A DNA stretch of 64,000 nt from CAVVJA01 sp963801715 (lineage in GTDB: Bacteria; Actinomycetota; Actinomycetes; Mycobacteriales; Jatrophihabitantaceae): the NCBI GenBank assembly GCA_963801715.1, contig CAWDGB010000022.1:124001-188000 (forward strand). The letters run 5' to 3'. Positions 8,023 to 16,519 of the stretch are shown one piece after another. A model generated the notes under the pieces. It did no database searches. It was not told the DNA's origin and worked only from the letters and a program-made list of their open reading frames with translations. How positions within the stretch are numbered: position 1 is the first letter of the stretch; every line of letters starts with the position of its first letter. The position numbers and the translations under genes were made by a program.

Positions 8023-8651
8023 CCACCTCCCGCGACGACGAGCGCAGGTGGGCGACGCGGAGTCGAGTCAACGTTCGCGACGTGGACATCCGCGAGTGGA
8101 CCGGGCCTGAGCTCTCGGCACGAGTAAACGACGCGATGGCAATCTACGTGCTCGCGATGAACTATCCGGGCTACGCCGGATCCCAGCGCTCGGTCACCAC
8201 CCGCCGGCACACTACCAACCGGGGGTTCACCTGCCGGGCGGCTCTGCGACCCGATGGAACGCTGGTCGGCTTCGGGTACGGGTATACGACGGCCGCTGGT
8301 CAGTGGTGGCACGATCTGGTCCGCAAGGCGCTGCCGCCAAGTGTCGCGGCCGACTGGCTGTCGGACGCGTTCGAGCTGTCGGAAATACACGTGCTGCCGA
8401 CGTATCAGGCCCAGGGCATCGGTCACCGGATACTCGTGTCGTTGGCTGCGGGCGTCCCGCATCGGTCGATGTTGCTCTCAACCCCGGACGCCGATACGCG
8501 AGCGTTCCGGTTGTACCGAGCGATGGGGTTCCAGGATCTGGCCCGCAACTATCTATTTCCCGGTGACGCGCGACCGTTCGCTGTCCTCGGCGCCCGCCTG
8601 CCACTCATCAGCCAGCCGTGGACGAGGCCCCGTGACCGTACCCATCGCTGA
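8019..8651 (+). CDS. GNAT-like N-acyltransferase in the carotenoid operon
   Basis: This 210-residue protein has a GNAT-type acetyl-CoA region: ELSEIHVLPTYQAQGIGHRIL (near residues 126-146) includes the Q/R-x-x-G-x-G/A loop, followed by FRLYRAMGF. The start overlaps the CrtA-like stop (ATGA). GNAT enzymes usually acylate amines, which carotenoids lack. It may modify another metabolite or protein, or act on a sugar group. The substrate cannot be read from the sequence. Confidence 0.75.
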   Translation: MTTSRDDERRWATRSRVNVRDVDIREWTGPELSARVNDAMAIYVLAMNYPGYAGSQRSVTTRRHTTNRGFTCRAALRPDGTLVGFGYGYTTAAGQWWHDLVRKALPPSVAADWLSDAFELSEIHVLPTYQAQGIGHRILVSLAAGVPHRSMLLSTPDADTRAFRLYRAMGFQDLARNYLFPGDARPFAVLGARLPLISQPWTRPRDRTHR

Positions 8652-9426
8652 GTTACCCCGGGCGGGCCTGGCGCCCGCCCGCACGTTCGTCAACGCCAGC
8701 ATTCTGTTCACGGTAGCGGCGGTCGCACTGCAGATTTGCTATCCGCTCGTGCACGAGTCGACGCGTGATCGACTGACCGGCGCGGTCGTCGTGACATTCG
8801 CGATGGCCGCGGCCTTACACGCCGCCGGCTGCATTGGCCTCGCGCGCGGCCTCACTGTGGTCGCGATCAGCGTCGGGATCGGCTTCGTCGCCGAAGTCGT
8901 CGGCGTACATTCCGGCATCCCGTTCGGCTCCTACCGGTACGCGGACAGCCTCGGGCCGCGTCTGGCCGGCGTGCCGATCATCGTCGGCCTGGCTTGGGCA
9001 ATGATGGCCTGGCCGGCTGCGGTCGTCGCTCGCCGACTGGCCCGGACGCGGATCAGCCAGGTAGTCATCGGCGCCTGGGCCCTCGCGTCATGGGACCTCT
9101 TCCTCGATCCGCAGATGGTCGCCGCGGGCCATTGGACCTGGCGGGAACCCACTCCGCATCTTCCGGGGGTGCCGACCGTGCCGTTGACCAATCTGCTGGG
9201 CTGGCTCGTCGTGTCCGCAGTCGTCTCGCTTGCCGGGCAATACATTGTGGGCTCGCGTTCGGTACGGCCGGACGGCCCGATGCTTGCGCTTTACCTCTGG
9301 ACGTATGCCTCCTCGATTCTCGCGCTCATCGCCTTCTTAGGACTGCGCGCCGCGGCGCTGTGGGGCGCGCTCGGAATGGGCCTTGTCGCCCTACCACTGG
9401 CGGTGAGTCTGGTGCGGCACCGATGA
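8632..9426 (+). CDS. cruF: Carotenoid 1,2-hydratase, CruF family membrane protein
   Basis: The 264-residue polytopic membrane protein belongs to the CruF/DUF422 carotenoid family, which hydrates the C-1',2' double bond of acyclic ends. Family features include HSGIPFGSYRYADSLGPRLAGVP near residue 88, an ASWDLFLDPQMV motif and six or more hydrophobic spans. The GTG start at 8632 overlaps the acyltransferase gene by 20 bases; a longer frame to 8254 lies wholly inside that gene and is rejected. Translation is coupled to the following glycosyltransferase (ATGA). Confidence 0.85.
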   Translation: MTVPIAELPRAGLAPARTFVNASILFTVAAVALQICYPLVHESTRDRLTGAVVVTFAMAAALHAAGCIGLARGLTVVAISVGIGFVAEVVGVHSGIPFGSYRYADSLGPRLAGVPIIVGLAWAMMAWPAAVVARRLARTRISQVVIGAWALASWDLFLDPQMVAAGHWTWREPTPHLPGVPTVPLTNLLGWLVVSAVVSLAGQYIVGSRSVRPDGPMLALYLWTYASSILALIAFLGLRAAALWGALGMGLVALPLAVSLVRHR

Positions 9427-10544
9427 CCGCGTGGCCGTCTCTCGTCCGGATCGGGACCGGCCTCGCCATGCTTGGCACCGCCCATACCGCGCTGAACGCC
9501 GAATTGTTGCGAAGACCTGAGACCGGCGACGCTAGCGTGTCGCGGTGCGCGGTATCGATCTTGGTGCCGGCCCGGGACGAGGCGCTGAACATCGCCGCGT
9601 GTCTACTGTCGTTGCTCGCCCAAGACGTGCGACCAGCGGCGAAGATCATCATCCTCGACGACGGCTCATCCGACGGCACGGCCGATATTGCCCGAGCCGT
9701 TGCCGGCGCCGACAGCCGGGTCCGGATCATGACGGGCCAGCCGGTCCCCCGACATTGGCTCGGCAAGCCGTACGCGTGCCACCAACTGGCCGCCGCGGCT
9801 CACGGCTCGGACGTGTTGGTGTTCGTAGATGCCGATGTTCGGCTCGCTCCACAGGCCGTCCGCCTGGCGGTCGGCCTGCTGGATCGCTACGACCTCGACT
9901 TCGTCTCGCCATATCCATGCCAGATCGCGAGCGGCGTCGCAGAGCGCATCGTCCAGCCACTGCTGCAGTGGTCGTGGCTGACCTTTCTTCCCTTGCGCCT
10001 CGCCGAACGCGGGTCGCGGCCGTCGATGGCCGTGGCGAATGGGCAATTCCTTGTCGTCCGGCGTCGCGCCTACGACCGGGCGGGCGGGCACGCTGCGGTG
10101 CGCGACGCGGTCCTGGACGACGTGACCCTGGCGCGCACATTGCGGCGGCACGGCGCTCGGGGCGGGCTCGTGGACGGTACGGACCTCGCCGTGTGCCGTA
10201 TGTACCACGGCTGGGCGGATCTTCGTGACGGCTACACCAAGTCGCTGTGGGCGGCCTTCGGCTCCGAGCCGGGCGCGCTGGCCGTCCTGGCGCTGCTCGC
10301 AGTGATGTATGTGATCCCACCGATCGCGATGGCACGAGGATCCGTGATGGGCACCGTCGGGTACCTGGCCGGCGTCACTGGTCGAATGCTCGCGGCCCGT
10401 CGAAGCGGCGCCCGGGTCTGGCCCGACTCCTTCGCCCACCCGGTGTCCGTGCTGGTGTTGGGCTGGCTGACGACTCGATCGGTCGTGCGCCGTCGGCGAA
10501 CTCCCCTGACTTGGAAGGGCCGGCCGGTGGAGGTCGCGAGCTGA
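9423..10544 (+). CDS. Family 2 glycosyltransferase, probably CruG-type carotenoid glycosyltransferase
   Basis: The 373-residue protein begins with a membrane span, followed by the GT2 core: SILVPARDEALNIAACL, LDDGSSDGTADIA and the FVDADVRL metal site. The acceptor-side motif DAVLDDVTLART and C-terminal hydrophobic spans follow. Its place directly after cruF matches CruF-CruG pairs, where CruG glycosylates the hydroxyl made by CruF. The ATG overlaps the cruF stop; the stop shares one base with the next ATG. The sugar is not predictable. Confidence 0.8.
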   Translation: MTAWPSLVRIGTGLAMLGTAHTALNAELLRRPETGDASVSRCAVSILVPARDEALNIAACLLSLLAQDVRPAAKIIILDDGSSDGTADIARAVAGADSRVRIMTGQPVPRHWLGKPYACHQLAAAAHGSDVLVFVDADVRLAPQAVRLAVGLLDRYDLDFVSPYPCQIASGVAERIVQPLLQWSWLTFLPLRLAERGSRPSMAVANGQFLVVRRRAYDRAGGHAAVRDAVLDDVTLARTLRRHGARGGLVDGTDLAVCRMYHGWADLRDGYTKSLWAAFGSEPGALAVLALLAVMYVIPPIAMARGSVMGTVGYLAGVTGRMLAARRSGARVWPDSFAHPVSVLVLGWLTTRSVVRRRRTPLTWKGRPVEVAS

Positions 10545-12028
10545 TGGCCCGAGTCGGTGTCGTGGGGGCCGGTGTCGGCGGGCTAGCGGCGGCCGCGCGG
10601 CTCGCCGCTCGGGGCCATACGGTCAACGTCTTCGAGGCGTCCGGCGAGGTTGGCGGCAAGCTCGGAGTCATCGAGCGTCGAACCGATGCCGGAATCTTTC
10701 GCTTCGACACCGGGCCCACCGTCTTGACGATGCCCGAGGTCTTCGCCGAGCTGTTCGCCGCAACGGGAGACTCGATCGACAAGGTTTTGACCCTGCGCGA
10801 GCTAGATCCGATGATTCGCTATCGCTTCGGCGATGGCACGATCCTGACGACGACGCGGGACCTGGTCAGCCAAGCGGCGCGCTTCGAGCAGGTACTGGGT
10901 GCCGGCGCGGGTGCGGCCTGGACGTCGCTGATCCGTCGGGGCGAGCAGATGTGGGATGTCGTCGGCGAGCGCGTCCTCGGCCGGCCGTTGAACATCCGCA
11001 CCGCGGCGCATGGGCTGATTCACCCGGCTGACGTGCGAACCGTCGCGTTCGGTCGGACGCTACGACAGCTGGGCCACAAGTATCTGACCGATCCGAGACA
11101 ACGAGTGCTGCTCGACCGATACGCCACCTATGCCGGCTCGGATCCCCGCCGCGCCCCGGCCGTCATGTCGGTCGTCCCTTACCTGGAACACGCGAGTGGT
11201 GCCTGGCATATCGAAGGCGGGCTGGGACGGCTGGCCACGGCTCTCGCCGACCGGGTGTGCGAGCGGGGCGGAACGATCCGGCTGAACTGCCCGGTCATCC
11301 GGATCTCCGCGAACGCCCGCGGCATCGAGTCAGTCCTGCTCGCCGACGGGTCCACGCAGCGATACGACGTGATCGTCGCCAATGTCGACGCCTCGACGGT
11401 GTACGGCCGTTTGCTGTCGCCGCGGCCGAGGCGGGTGCCCGTTGCTGACTCGTCGAGCGGCTTCGTCATGCTGCTTGGAGTACGCGGCCGGACGCCGAGT
11501 CTGGCGCACCACAACGTGCTGTTCGCCGAGAGCCTCTATGACGCTGAGTTCGACTCGGTGTTCGGGCGCCCAGGCAGCCCGGTCGCGGATCCGGTCATCT
11601 ACGTGTCCGCGCCGGACGATTCCGCCATGCATCCACCGGGTCATGAATCCTGGTTCGTGCTCGTCAACGCGCCACGGCACGGCCGGGACGGCCGCCAGGG
11701 TCAGATGAACTGGACGGTCCCGGGCCTTGCGTCCGGCTATGAAGACCGGATCATCGCGCTGCTCGCGGCGCGCGGGCTAGCCGTCCGGGAACGGCTGGTA
11801 TTCAGCCAAGTCCTGACGCCAGCCGACCTGCAGCATCGGACTGGCGCCCCTGGCGGCGCCATCTACGGTGGCGCGCTGCATGGGGTACACGGCAGCTTCC
11901 GCCGGCCACCGAACGCCACGCCGTTCCGTGGGTTGTATCTCGTCGGCGGGTCGACTCACCCGGGCGGCGGATTGCCTTTGGTGGCCATGTCCGCCCGGAT
12001 CGTCGCCAACCTCATCGGTCCGGCCTGA
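10544..12028 (+). CDS. CrtI-family carotenoid desaturase, probably CrtD (3,4-desaturase)
   Basis: The 494-residue FAD enzyme opens with the dinucleotide-binding motif VVGAGVGGLAAAARLA and carries the CrtI-family FDTGPTVLTMP and C-terminal YLVGGSTHPGGGLP motifs. A second, better CrtI candidate lies at 13040. Because this one is translationally tied to cruF and the glycosyltransferase, the CrtD role (desaturating next to the 1-hydroxyl) is more likely than phytoene desaturation. The ATG at 10544 shares one base with the preceding TGA. CrtI/CrtD assignment is inference from context. Confidence 0.78.
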   Translation: MARVGVVGAGVGGLAAAARLAARGHTVNVFEASGEVGGKLGVIERRTDAGIFRFDTGPTVLTMPEVFAELFAATGDSIDKVLTLRELDPMIRYRFGDGTILTTTRDLVSQAARFEQVLGAGAGAAWTSLIRRGEQMWDVVGERVLGRPLNIRTAAHGLIHPADVRTVAFGRTLRQLGHKYLTDPRQRVLLDRYATYAGSDPRRAPAVMSVVPYLEHASGAWHIEGGLGRLATALADRVCERGGTIRLNCPVIRISANARGIESVLLADGSTQRYDVIVANVDASTVYGRLLSPRPRRVPVADSSSGFVMLLGVRGRTPSLAHHNVLFAESLYDAEFDSVFGRPGSPVADPVIYVSAPDDSAMHPPGHESWFVLVNAPRHGRDGRQGQMNWTVPGLASGYEDRIIALLAARGLAVRERLVFSQVLTPADLQHRTGAPGGAIYGGALHGVHGSFRRPPNATPFRGLYLVGGSTHPGGGLPLVAMSARIVANLIGPA

Positions 12029-12091
12029 CCGGCCGCTTTTCAGCGGCTGCGCAGCGCGAACGGGCGAGCCGTCCGATTGCGAGGCGGTCGG

Positions 12092-12976
12092 TCACAGACG
12101 GGCGGACAGCTGCAGGTTGCGCCAGACCTCGCGGGTGGCCGTCGACCGGTTGAGCGTATAGAAGTGGATCCCCGGTACGCCTTCGTCGAGGAGCCGTTCG
12201 GCGAGCCCGGACAACTGCTCGACCCCCAATGCGCGGATCGCCTTCGGGTCGTGCGCGACCGCAGCGAATCGCGCCCCGAGATCAGGCGGAAAGGGAGCTC
12301 CGGTGAACTGCTCGGACCGCTCGATGGTCGTCATGGAAGTCACGGGCATCAGCCCGGCGATGATGGGGGTTTCCCCGCCGGCCGCAACCACGCGGTCCCG
12401 TAGCCGCAAATAGGCGTCGGCCTCGAAGAACATCTGGGTGATCGCGTAGTCCGCGCCGGCGCGACACTTCGCCACGAAATGCGTGGTATCGGTGTCGACA
12501 TCCGGCGAGCGCGGGTGCTTGTACGGGAACGCCGCGACACCGACCGAGAAGGCGCCATGCGCGCGCAAGAGAGACACCAGCTCCGACGCGTAGGCGAGTC
12601 CTTGCGGATGCGCGACCCAGTCACCCATCGGATCGCCTGGCGGATCTCCCCGTAGGGCCAGCATGTTGCTGATGCCGGCATCAGCCAACCGCCCCACGAT
12701 GGCCCGTAACTCCGCGACCGAGTGATCCACCGCAGTCAGGTGGGCAACTGGCAGCAGCGTGGTGTCGGACGCGATCTGTTCGGTGATCTCAATCGTGTGG
12801 TCTCGGGTGCTGCCGCCGGCACCGTACGTGACCGAGACGAAAGACGGATGGAGCGGCTCTAGCTCGCGGATCGTCTGCCACAGCCGTCGGTCGTCCTCGC
12901 GAGTCTTCGGCGGGAAGAACTCGAAGGAGAAGGTCGGCTGTCCGGTGTCCAGACACTCGCGCACCGTGCGTGGCAT
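12092..12976 (-). CDS. metF: Methylenetetrahydrofolate reductase
   Basis: This 294-residue FAD enzyme reduces 5,10-methylene-THF to 5-methyl-THF for methionine synthesis. Key features are FSFEFFPPKTREDD near the N-terminus (catalytic Glu), VTYGAGGSTRDHT, LRGDPPGDP and ITQMFFEADAY. Length is that of bacterial MetF. It lies between the two halves of the carotenoid cluster, on the opposite strand to both. The start is supported by TACGCT placed 6 bases upstream. Confidence 0.95.
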   Translation of the reverse strand: MPRTVRECLDTGQPTFSFEFFPPKTREDDRRLWQTIRELEPLHPSFVSVTYGAGGSTRDHTIEITEQIASDTTLLPVAHLTAVDHSVAELRAIVGRLADAGISNMLALRGDPPGDPMGDWVAHPQGLAYASELVSLLRAHGAFSVGVAAFPYKHPRSPDVDTDTTHFVAKCRAGADYAITQMFFEADAYLRLRDRVVAAGGETPIIAGLMPVTSMTTIERSEQFTGAPFPPDLGARFAAVAHDPKAIRALGVEQLSGLAERLLDEGVPGIHFYTLNRSTATREVWRNLQLSARL

Positions 12977-12982
12977 GCGGTC

Positions 12983-12988
12983 AGCGTA
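12983..12988 (-). promoter_or_regulatory. -10 box for metF (TACGCT)
   Basis: TACGCT on the minus strand ends 6 bases before the metF ATG, which suggests a leaderless transcript. Confidence 0.5.
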
Positions 12989-13027
12989 ATGGGGGCGACG
13001 AGCGAGTTCCGCTCACCCGACCGCGGC

Positions 13028-13033
13028 TACCGT
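13028..13033 (+). promoter_or_regulatory. -10 box for crtI (TACCGT)
   Basis: TACCGT ends 6 bases before the GTG at 13040. It supports that start over the ATG at 12989, which would leave only 12 bases to the divergent metF gene. Confidence 0.5.
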
Positions 13034-13039
13034 CGCAGG

Positions 13040-14548
13040 GTGCGCACCGTGCCCGGCCCCACGGACTCCGTCGTCGTTGTCGGCGCCGGGCTTGGCGGGC
13101 TGTCGGCCGCGCTGCACCTGGCCGGCGCCGGACGACTGGTCACCGTCGTGGAGCAGAGTGACGCTCCGGGCGGCCGGGCCGGCATGCAGCAGGTAGCGGG
13201 ATATACGTTCGACACCGGCCCGACCGTGCTCACCGCGCCGGACGTCGTGGAATCGACCCTCGTCGCCGTAGGCGAGTCCCTCGACGGCTGGCTGCGGCTG
13301 CATCGCCTCGACCCGGTGTATCGCGCTCGGTTCGCCGACGGCTCGGTACTCGATGTGCGAGCCGATCCCGCCGCCATGGTCGAGGAGATCTCGCGGGCCT
13401 GCAGCGGCGACGACGCGGCCGGCTACCGCCGCCTCGTCGCGTACCTGCGCGAGCTATATGCGGTAGAGATGCCGCATTTCATCGACCGTAATCTCGACTC
13501 GCCGCGGCAGCTGGTCGGGGCACCTCTTCTGCGGCTGGTGCGCATGGGCGCCTTCCGGCGACTTGCGCCGAAGATTGCCACCTTCGTCCGGGACGAGCGA
13601 CTCCGCCGGATCTTCTCCTTCCAGGCGATGTACGCAGGCGTCGCACCGGCCCAGGCACTCGCGATCTACGCGGTGATCAGCTACCTGGACTGCGTGGCCG
13701 GCGTCTACTTTCCGGAGGGCGGCATGCACGCCATTCCGCGCGCACTGGCCGGCGCGGGAGACAAGCACGGTGTCGTTATTCGATACGGCACCCGGGTAAG
13801 CCGGATCGAGGTTGCCAACGGGCGGGCGCGCGCCGTGCACACCGCGTCGGGCGAGCGCATCCCGGCCGACGTGGTGCTCGTCAACGGTGATCCGGCCGTT
13901 GCCTACCGCACGCTGCTCACCGCCGACGAAAACCCACCGCGGGTGCGCCACTTGCGTTACTCGCCCTCGTGCGTGGTGTTGCACGCGGGATCGAGCGCGG
14001 CCTACGCACATACCGCGCATCACACGATCGAATTCGGCGCGGCGTGGGAGCGCACCTTTCGGGAGATCATCGCCGACGGACAGCTGATGAGTGATCCGTC
14101 GTTCCTGGTCACGACACCGACGAAGTCAGACCCCGGTCTGGCACCACCCGGCAGGAACGTGTACTACGCCCTGTTCCCGGCGCCGAACCTCGCACATCGC
14201 CGACCAATCGACTGGGACATCGAAGCGCCCCGATACCGGGATCGCATTCTCGGCACCATCGAGGCCCGGGGATATCGGAGTTTCGGCGACGCGATCGAGG
14301 TCGAGCGGCTCGTGACACCGGCGCATTGGGCGGAGGCTGGACTGGCCGCGGGCACTCCGTTCGCGGCGGCGCACACCTTTCCCCAGACTGGGCCGTTCCG
14401 GCCGCCGACGTTGCACCGCACCATTGAGAATCTGGTCTTCTGTGGCGGTAATACTCAGCCGGGCGTCGGCGTGCCCATGGCGCTTATCTCCGGCCGGCTC
14501 GCGGCCGAGCGGGTGATCGGCGAGCGACGGACGCGCGCATCCCGATGA
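13040..14548 (+). CDS. crtI: Phytoene desaturase
   Basis: The 502-residue FAD-dependent desaturase converts phytoene towards lycopene. It has the Rossmann motif VVVGAGLGGLSAALHLAGAG near residue 9, FDTGPTVLTAPDV, a mid-protein FPEGGMHAIPRALAG segment and the C-terminal VFCGGNTQPGVGVPM motif. It is directly coupled to crtB (ATGA), the usual crtI-crtB pair. The GTG start is chosen for its leaderless promoter; an ATG at 12989 would add 17 residues. The second paralogue at 10544 is probably CrtD. Confidence 0.9.
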   Translation: MRTVPGPTDSVVVVGAGLGGLSAALHLAGAGRLVTVVEQSDAPGGRAGMQQVAGYTFDTGPTVLTAPDVVESTLVAVGESLDGWLRLHRLDPVYRARFADGSVLDVRADPAAMVEEISRACSGDDAAGYRRLVAYLRELYAVEMPHFIDRNLDSPRQLVGAPLLRLVRMGAFRRLAPKIATFVRDERLRRIFSFQAMYAGVAPAQALAIYAVISYLDCVAGVYFPEGGMHAIPRALAGAGDKHGVVIRYGTRVSRIEVANGRARAVHTASGERIPADVVLVNGDPAVAYRTLLTADENPPRVRHLRYSPSCVVLHAGSSAAYAHTAHHTIEFGAAWERTFREIIADGQLMSDPSFLVTTPTKSDPGLAPPGRNVYYALFPAPNLAHRRPIDWDIEAPRYRDRILGTIEARGYRSFGDAIEVERLVTPAHWAEAGLAAGTPFAAAHTFPQTGPFRPPTLHRTIENLVFCGGNTQPGVGVPMALISGRLAAERVIGERRTRASR

Positions 14549-15531
14549 GACAAGCTAGTTACGCCGCCGGAATCGATGATGTTCGACTCCGCCTCGGCTA
14601 TGCCCGCTGCCGCCAGCTGAACGCCCAACACGGCCGCACGTATTACCTGGCGACACTGCTGCTACCGCCCGCCAAACGCCGTTACGTCCACGCCCTTTAC
14701 GGATTCGCGCGCTATGCCGACGACATCGTCGACGCGGACTCCGGCGACGAGCGGCAGCGGCAGCGACGATTTGTCGCGTGGAGCGAAGAATTTCTAGCCG
14801 ACGTCGAAAGAGGAGACTCGGCCGATCCAGTACGCCTCGCGGTCATCGACACGGTCCGCCGCTGGGACATCCCGGTGAGCCATTTTCGCGACTTTCTCGG
14901 TTCGATGCGTATGGACCTGAGTGTCACCGAATACGACACCTACGAGGAGCTGACCCGCTACACGTGGGGTTCCGCGGCCGTGATCGGCCTGGAGATGCTA
15001 CCGATCCTCGGGCGCGCCGATGAGACCATCCCGTGGGAGGCGCTTCGACCCCATGCCATCGACCTCGGCGTCGCGTTCCAGCTGACCAACTTCATCCGCG
15101 ACGTCGCCGAAGATCTCCGCCTCGGGCGCATCTATCTCCCGCAGGAATCGTTGCGAGCGTGCGGGGTCGATCGCGAACGCCTTGAGCGTGCCGCCCAGAC
15201 GGGACGCGTCGACGGACCGATCCGCGCGCTGCTCGCGGGCGAGATCGAGCGGGCCCGGAGGCTCTACGCATCGGCGGCGCCCGGTATCGACCTCGTCGAC
15301 GCGACATCGCGAGACTGTCTGCGCACGGCCTTTGCGTTGTACCGCGGCATCTTGGATGAGATCGAGCGGGCCGAGTACGACGTATTCGTCGACCGAATCT
15401 CCGTGCCGCTGCGTCGTCGACTGGGCATCGCGGCCCCGGCCGCGGTCAGCGCCTGGTGGATCCGGACGGCATACCGGACGACTGGCGGGCGTGCGCGCGT
15501 CGCCCGAGCCAGACCCACGTCGACAGGGTGA
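14545..15531 (+). CDS. crtB: Phytoene synthase
   Basis: This 328-residue enzyme condenses two geranylgeranyl diphosphates to phytoene. The Asp-rich motifs for Mg-diphosphate binding are visible: ARYADDIVD near residue 58 and NFIRDVAEDLRLGRIYLP near residue 190. It overlaps crtI by 4 bases. Its last 86 bases overlap the 3' end of the convergent lycopene cyclase gene. No GGPP synthase is present in the window. Confidence 0.93.
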   Translation: MRQASYAAGIDDVRLRLGYARCRQLNAQHGRTYYLATLLLPPAKRRYVHALYGFARYADDIVDADSGDERQRQRRFVAWSEEFLADVERGDSADPVRLAVIDTVRRWDIPVSHFRDFLGSMRMDLSVTEYDTYEELTRYTWGSAAVIGLEMLPILGRADETIPWEALRPHAIDLGVAFQLTNFIRDVAEDLRLGRIYLPQESLRACGVDRERLERAAQTGRVDGPIRALLAGEIERARRLYASAAPGIDLVDATSRDCLRTAFALYRGILDEIERAEYDVFVDRISVPLRRRLGIAAPAAVSAWWIRTAYRTTGGRARVARARPTSTG

Positions 15532-15784
15532 GCAGCACCATCGCGAACCCGAACAGCAGGTCCTCGACCGGCGCATAGGCGACCCGCCAGCCGATGATCA
15601 CGTCCGCGTCGTACCGGACGACCGGAACACCGGTGAGCACTCCGTTCACGATCAGCTGGAAGGACAAGATGATCGCGTAGCTCGTCCAAAATGCCTTTCG
15701 GCGCACGAGGTTCGTCCGCAGGATGACGCCATCGACGACCACGACCGCCGCTACGGCGAGCACGACCAGGCTGGTATAGGTCAT
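15446..15784 (-). CDS. crtYd: Lycopene cyclase subunit, CrtYd type
   Basis: The 112-residue protein has three hydrophobic spans and the cyclase-domain signature YAPVEDLLFGFAMVLLTLS near residue 72. Actinobacterial lycopene cyclases of this class are made of two small homologous membrane subunits. The ATG overlaps the partner's stop (ATGA). The end runs antisense into crtB for 86 bases. Together with CruF/CrtD it implies cyclisation of one or both ends of lycopene. Confidence 0.88.
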   Translation of the reverse strand: MTYTSLVVLAVAAVVVVDGVILRTNLVRRKAFWTSYAIILSFQLIVNGVLTGVPVVRYDADVIIGWRVAYAPVEDLLFGFAMVLLTLSTWVWLGRRAHARQSSGMPSGSTRR

Positions 15785-16125
15785 GATCCCGGCTCCGGCT
15801 CGTCTCCGATTACCCAGCCCGGACGGCGACGGCGCACGGCTTCCAGAGTGATCACCGAACACGTCGGCACGACAAGGAAGAACAGCAGCTCCTCGAAGGG
15901 CAGATGTCCTGGCAGCCGGACACCGGTCACCCATCGCGGCACGTAGGTCCACTGATGGTGCGCGATCGCGTAGAGGTCCCAGGTGACGAACACGATCACC
16001 GTCGGTAGCAACGCCGATAGCAGGCGTCGCCACCGCGCGTACACCCGAGTGCCGAACCGCACCTCCACGGCAGCTGTGCCGATCAGGCAGCCGGCGAGCA
16101 GCGCCACATAGAGCAGATGGCTCAT
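15781..16125 (-). CDS. crtYc: Lycopene cyclase subunit, CrtYc type
   Basis: The 114-residue membrane protein has three spans and the conserved PFEELLFFLVVPTCSVITLE segment near residue 75, matching the lycopene-cyclase domain. It is the first of two coupled genes and forms the active enzyme with the downstream CrtYd. The pair resembles crtYcYd of Brevibacterium and Corynebacterium crtYeYf. Beta or epsilon ring specificity cannot be inferred. Confidence 0.88.
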   Translation of the reverse strand: MSHLLYVALLAGCLIGTAAVEVRFGTRVYARWRRLLSALLPTVIVFVTWDLYAIAHHQWTYVPRWVTGVRLPGHLPFEELLFFLVVPTCSVITLEAVRRRRPGWVIGDEPEPGS

Positions 16126-16131
16126 CCCGGC

Positions 16132-16494
16132 TCAGTAGCCCGCTACCTGGGCGCGGCGCTTGACCTCGCGCCCACGGTTCTCACGCAAGGCCTGGATCGG
16201 CGTTCCGGGGAGCGAGTCGTCGGCGCGGAACAGCCAGGCCACGATCTCGTGGTCCTCATAACCGGCATCCCTGAGCAGGGTGATCGTCCCGGGCAGTCCC
16301 TTGACGACGGCAGCGCCTTGCAGCAGGTCGGCCGGCACCAGCGGGGACTCTCCCGGCCGGCGCAGCCCAACCAACGTGCCATCCCGCAAGTACTGGCTCA
16401 CCCGGGTCACCGTCACGCCCAGCACGGTGGCCGCATCCGCAACGCTGATGAGCTCGATCTGCGCCGAGAGATCGGGCCACACGGCCTCAGACAT
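16132..16494 (-). CDS. Rv2175c-family DNA-binding protein
   Basis: The 120-residue protein contains a winged-helix/HTH segment, LISVADAATVLGVTVTRVSQYLRDGTLVG (within residues 14-42), and a C-terminal domain ending in Lys/Arg-rich sequence. It matches mycobacterial Rv2175c, a DNA-binding substrate of the Ser/Thr kinase PknL. A Ser/Thr kinase gene lies 1.8 kb away on the other strand, preserving that neighbourhood. The ATG at 16494 is preferred over a start at 16575 because the added residues are Arg-rich and atypical. Confidence 0.8.
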   Translation of the reverse strand: MSEAVWPDLSAQIELISVADAATVLGVTVTRVSQYLRDGTLVGLRRPGESPLVPADLLQGAAVVKGLPGTITLLRDAGYEDHEIVAWLFRADDSLPGTPIQALRENRGREVKRRAQVAGY

Positions 16495-16519
16495 GCGAAT
16501 CAGACTGCCACGCTTCGCG

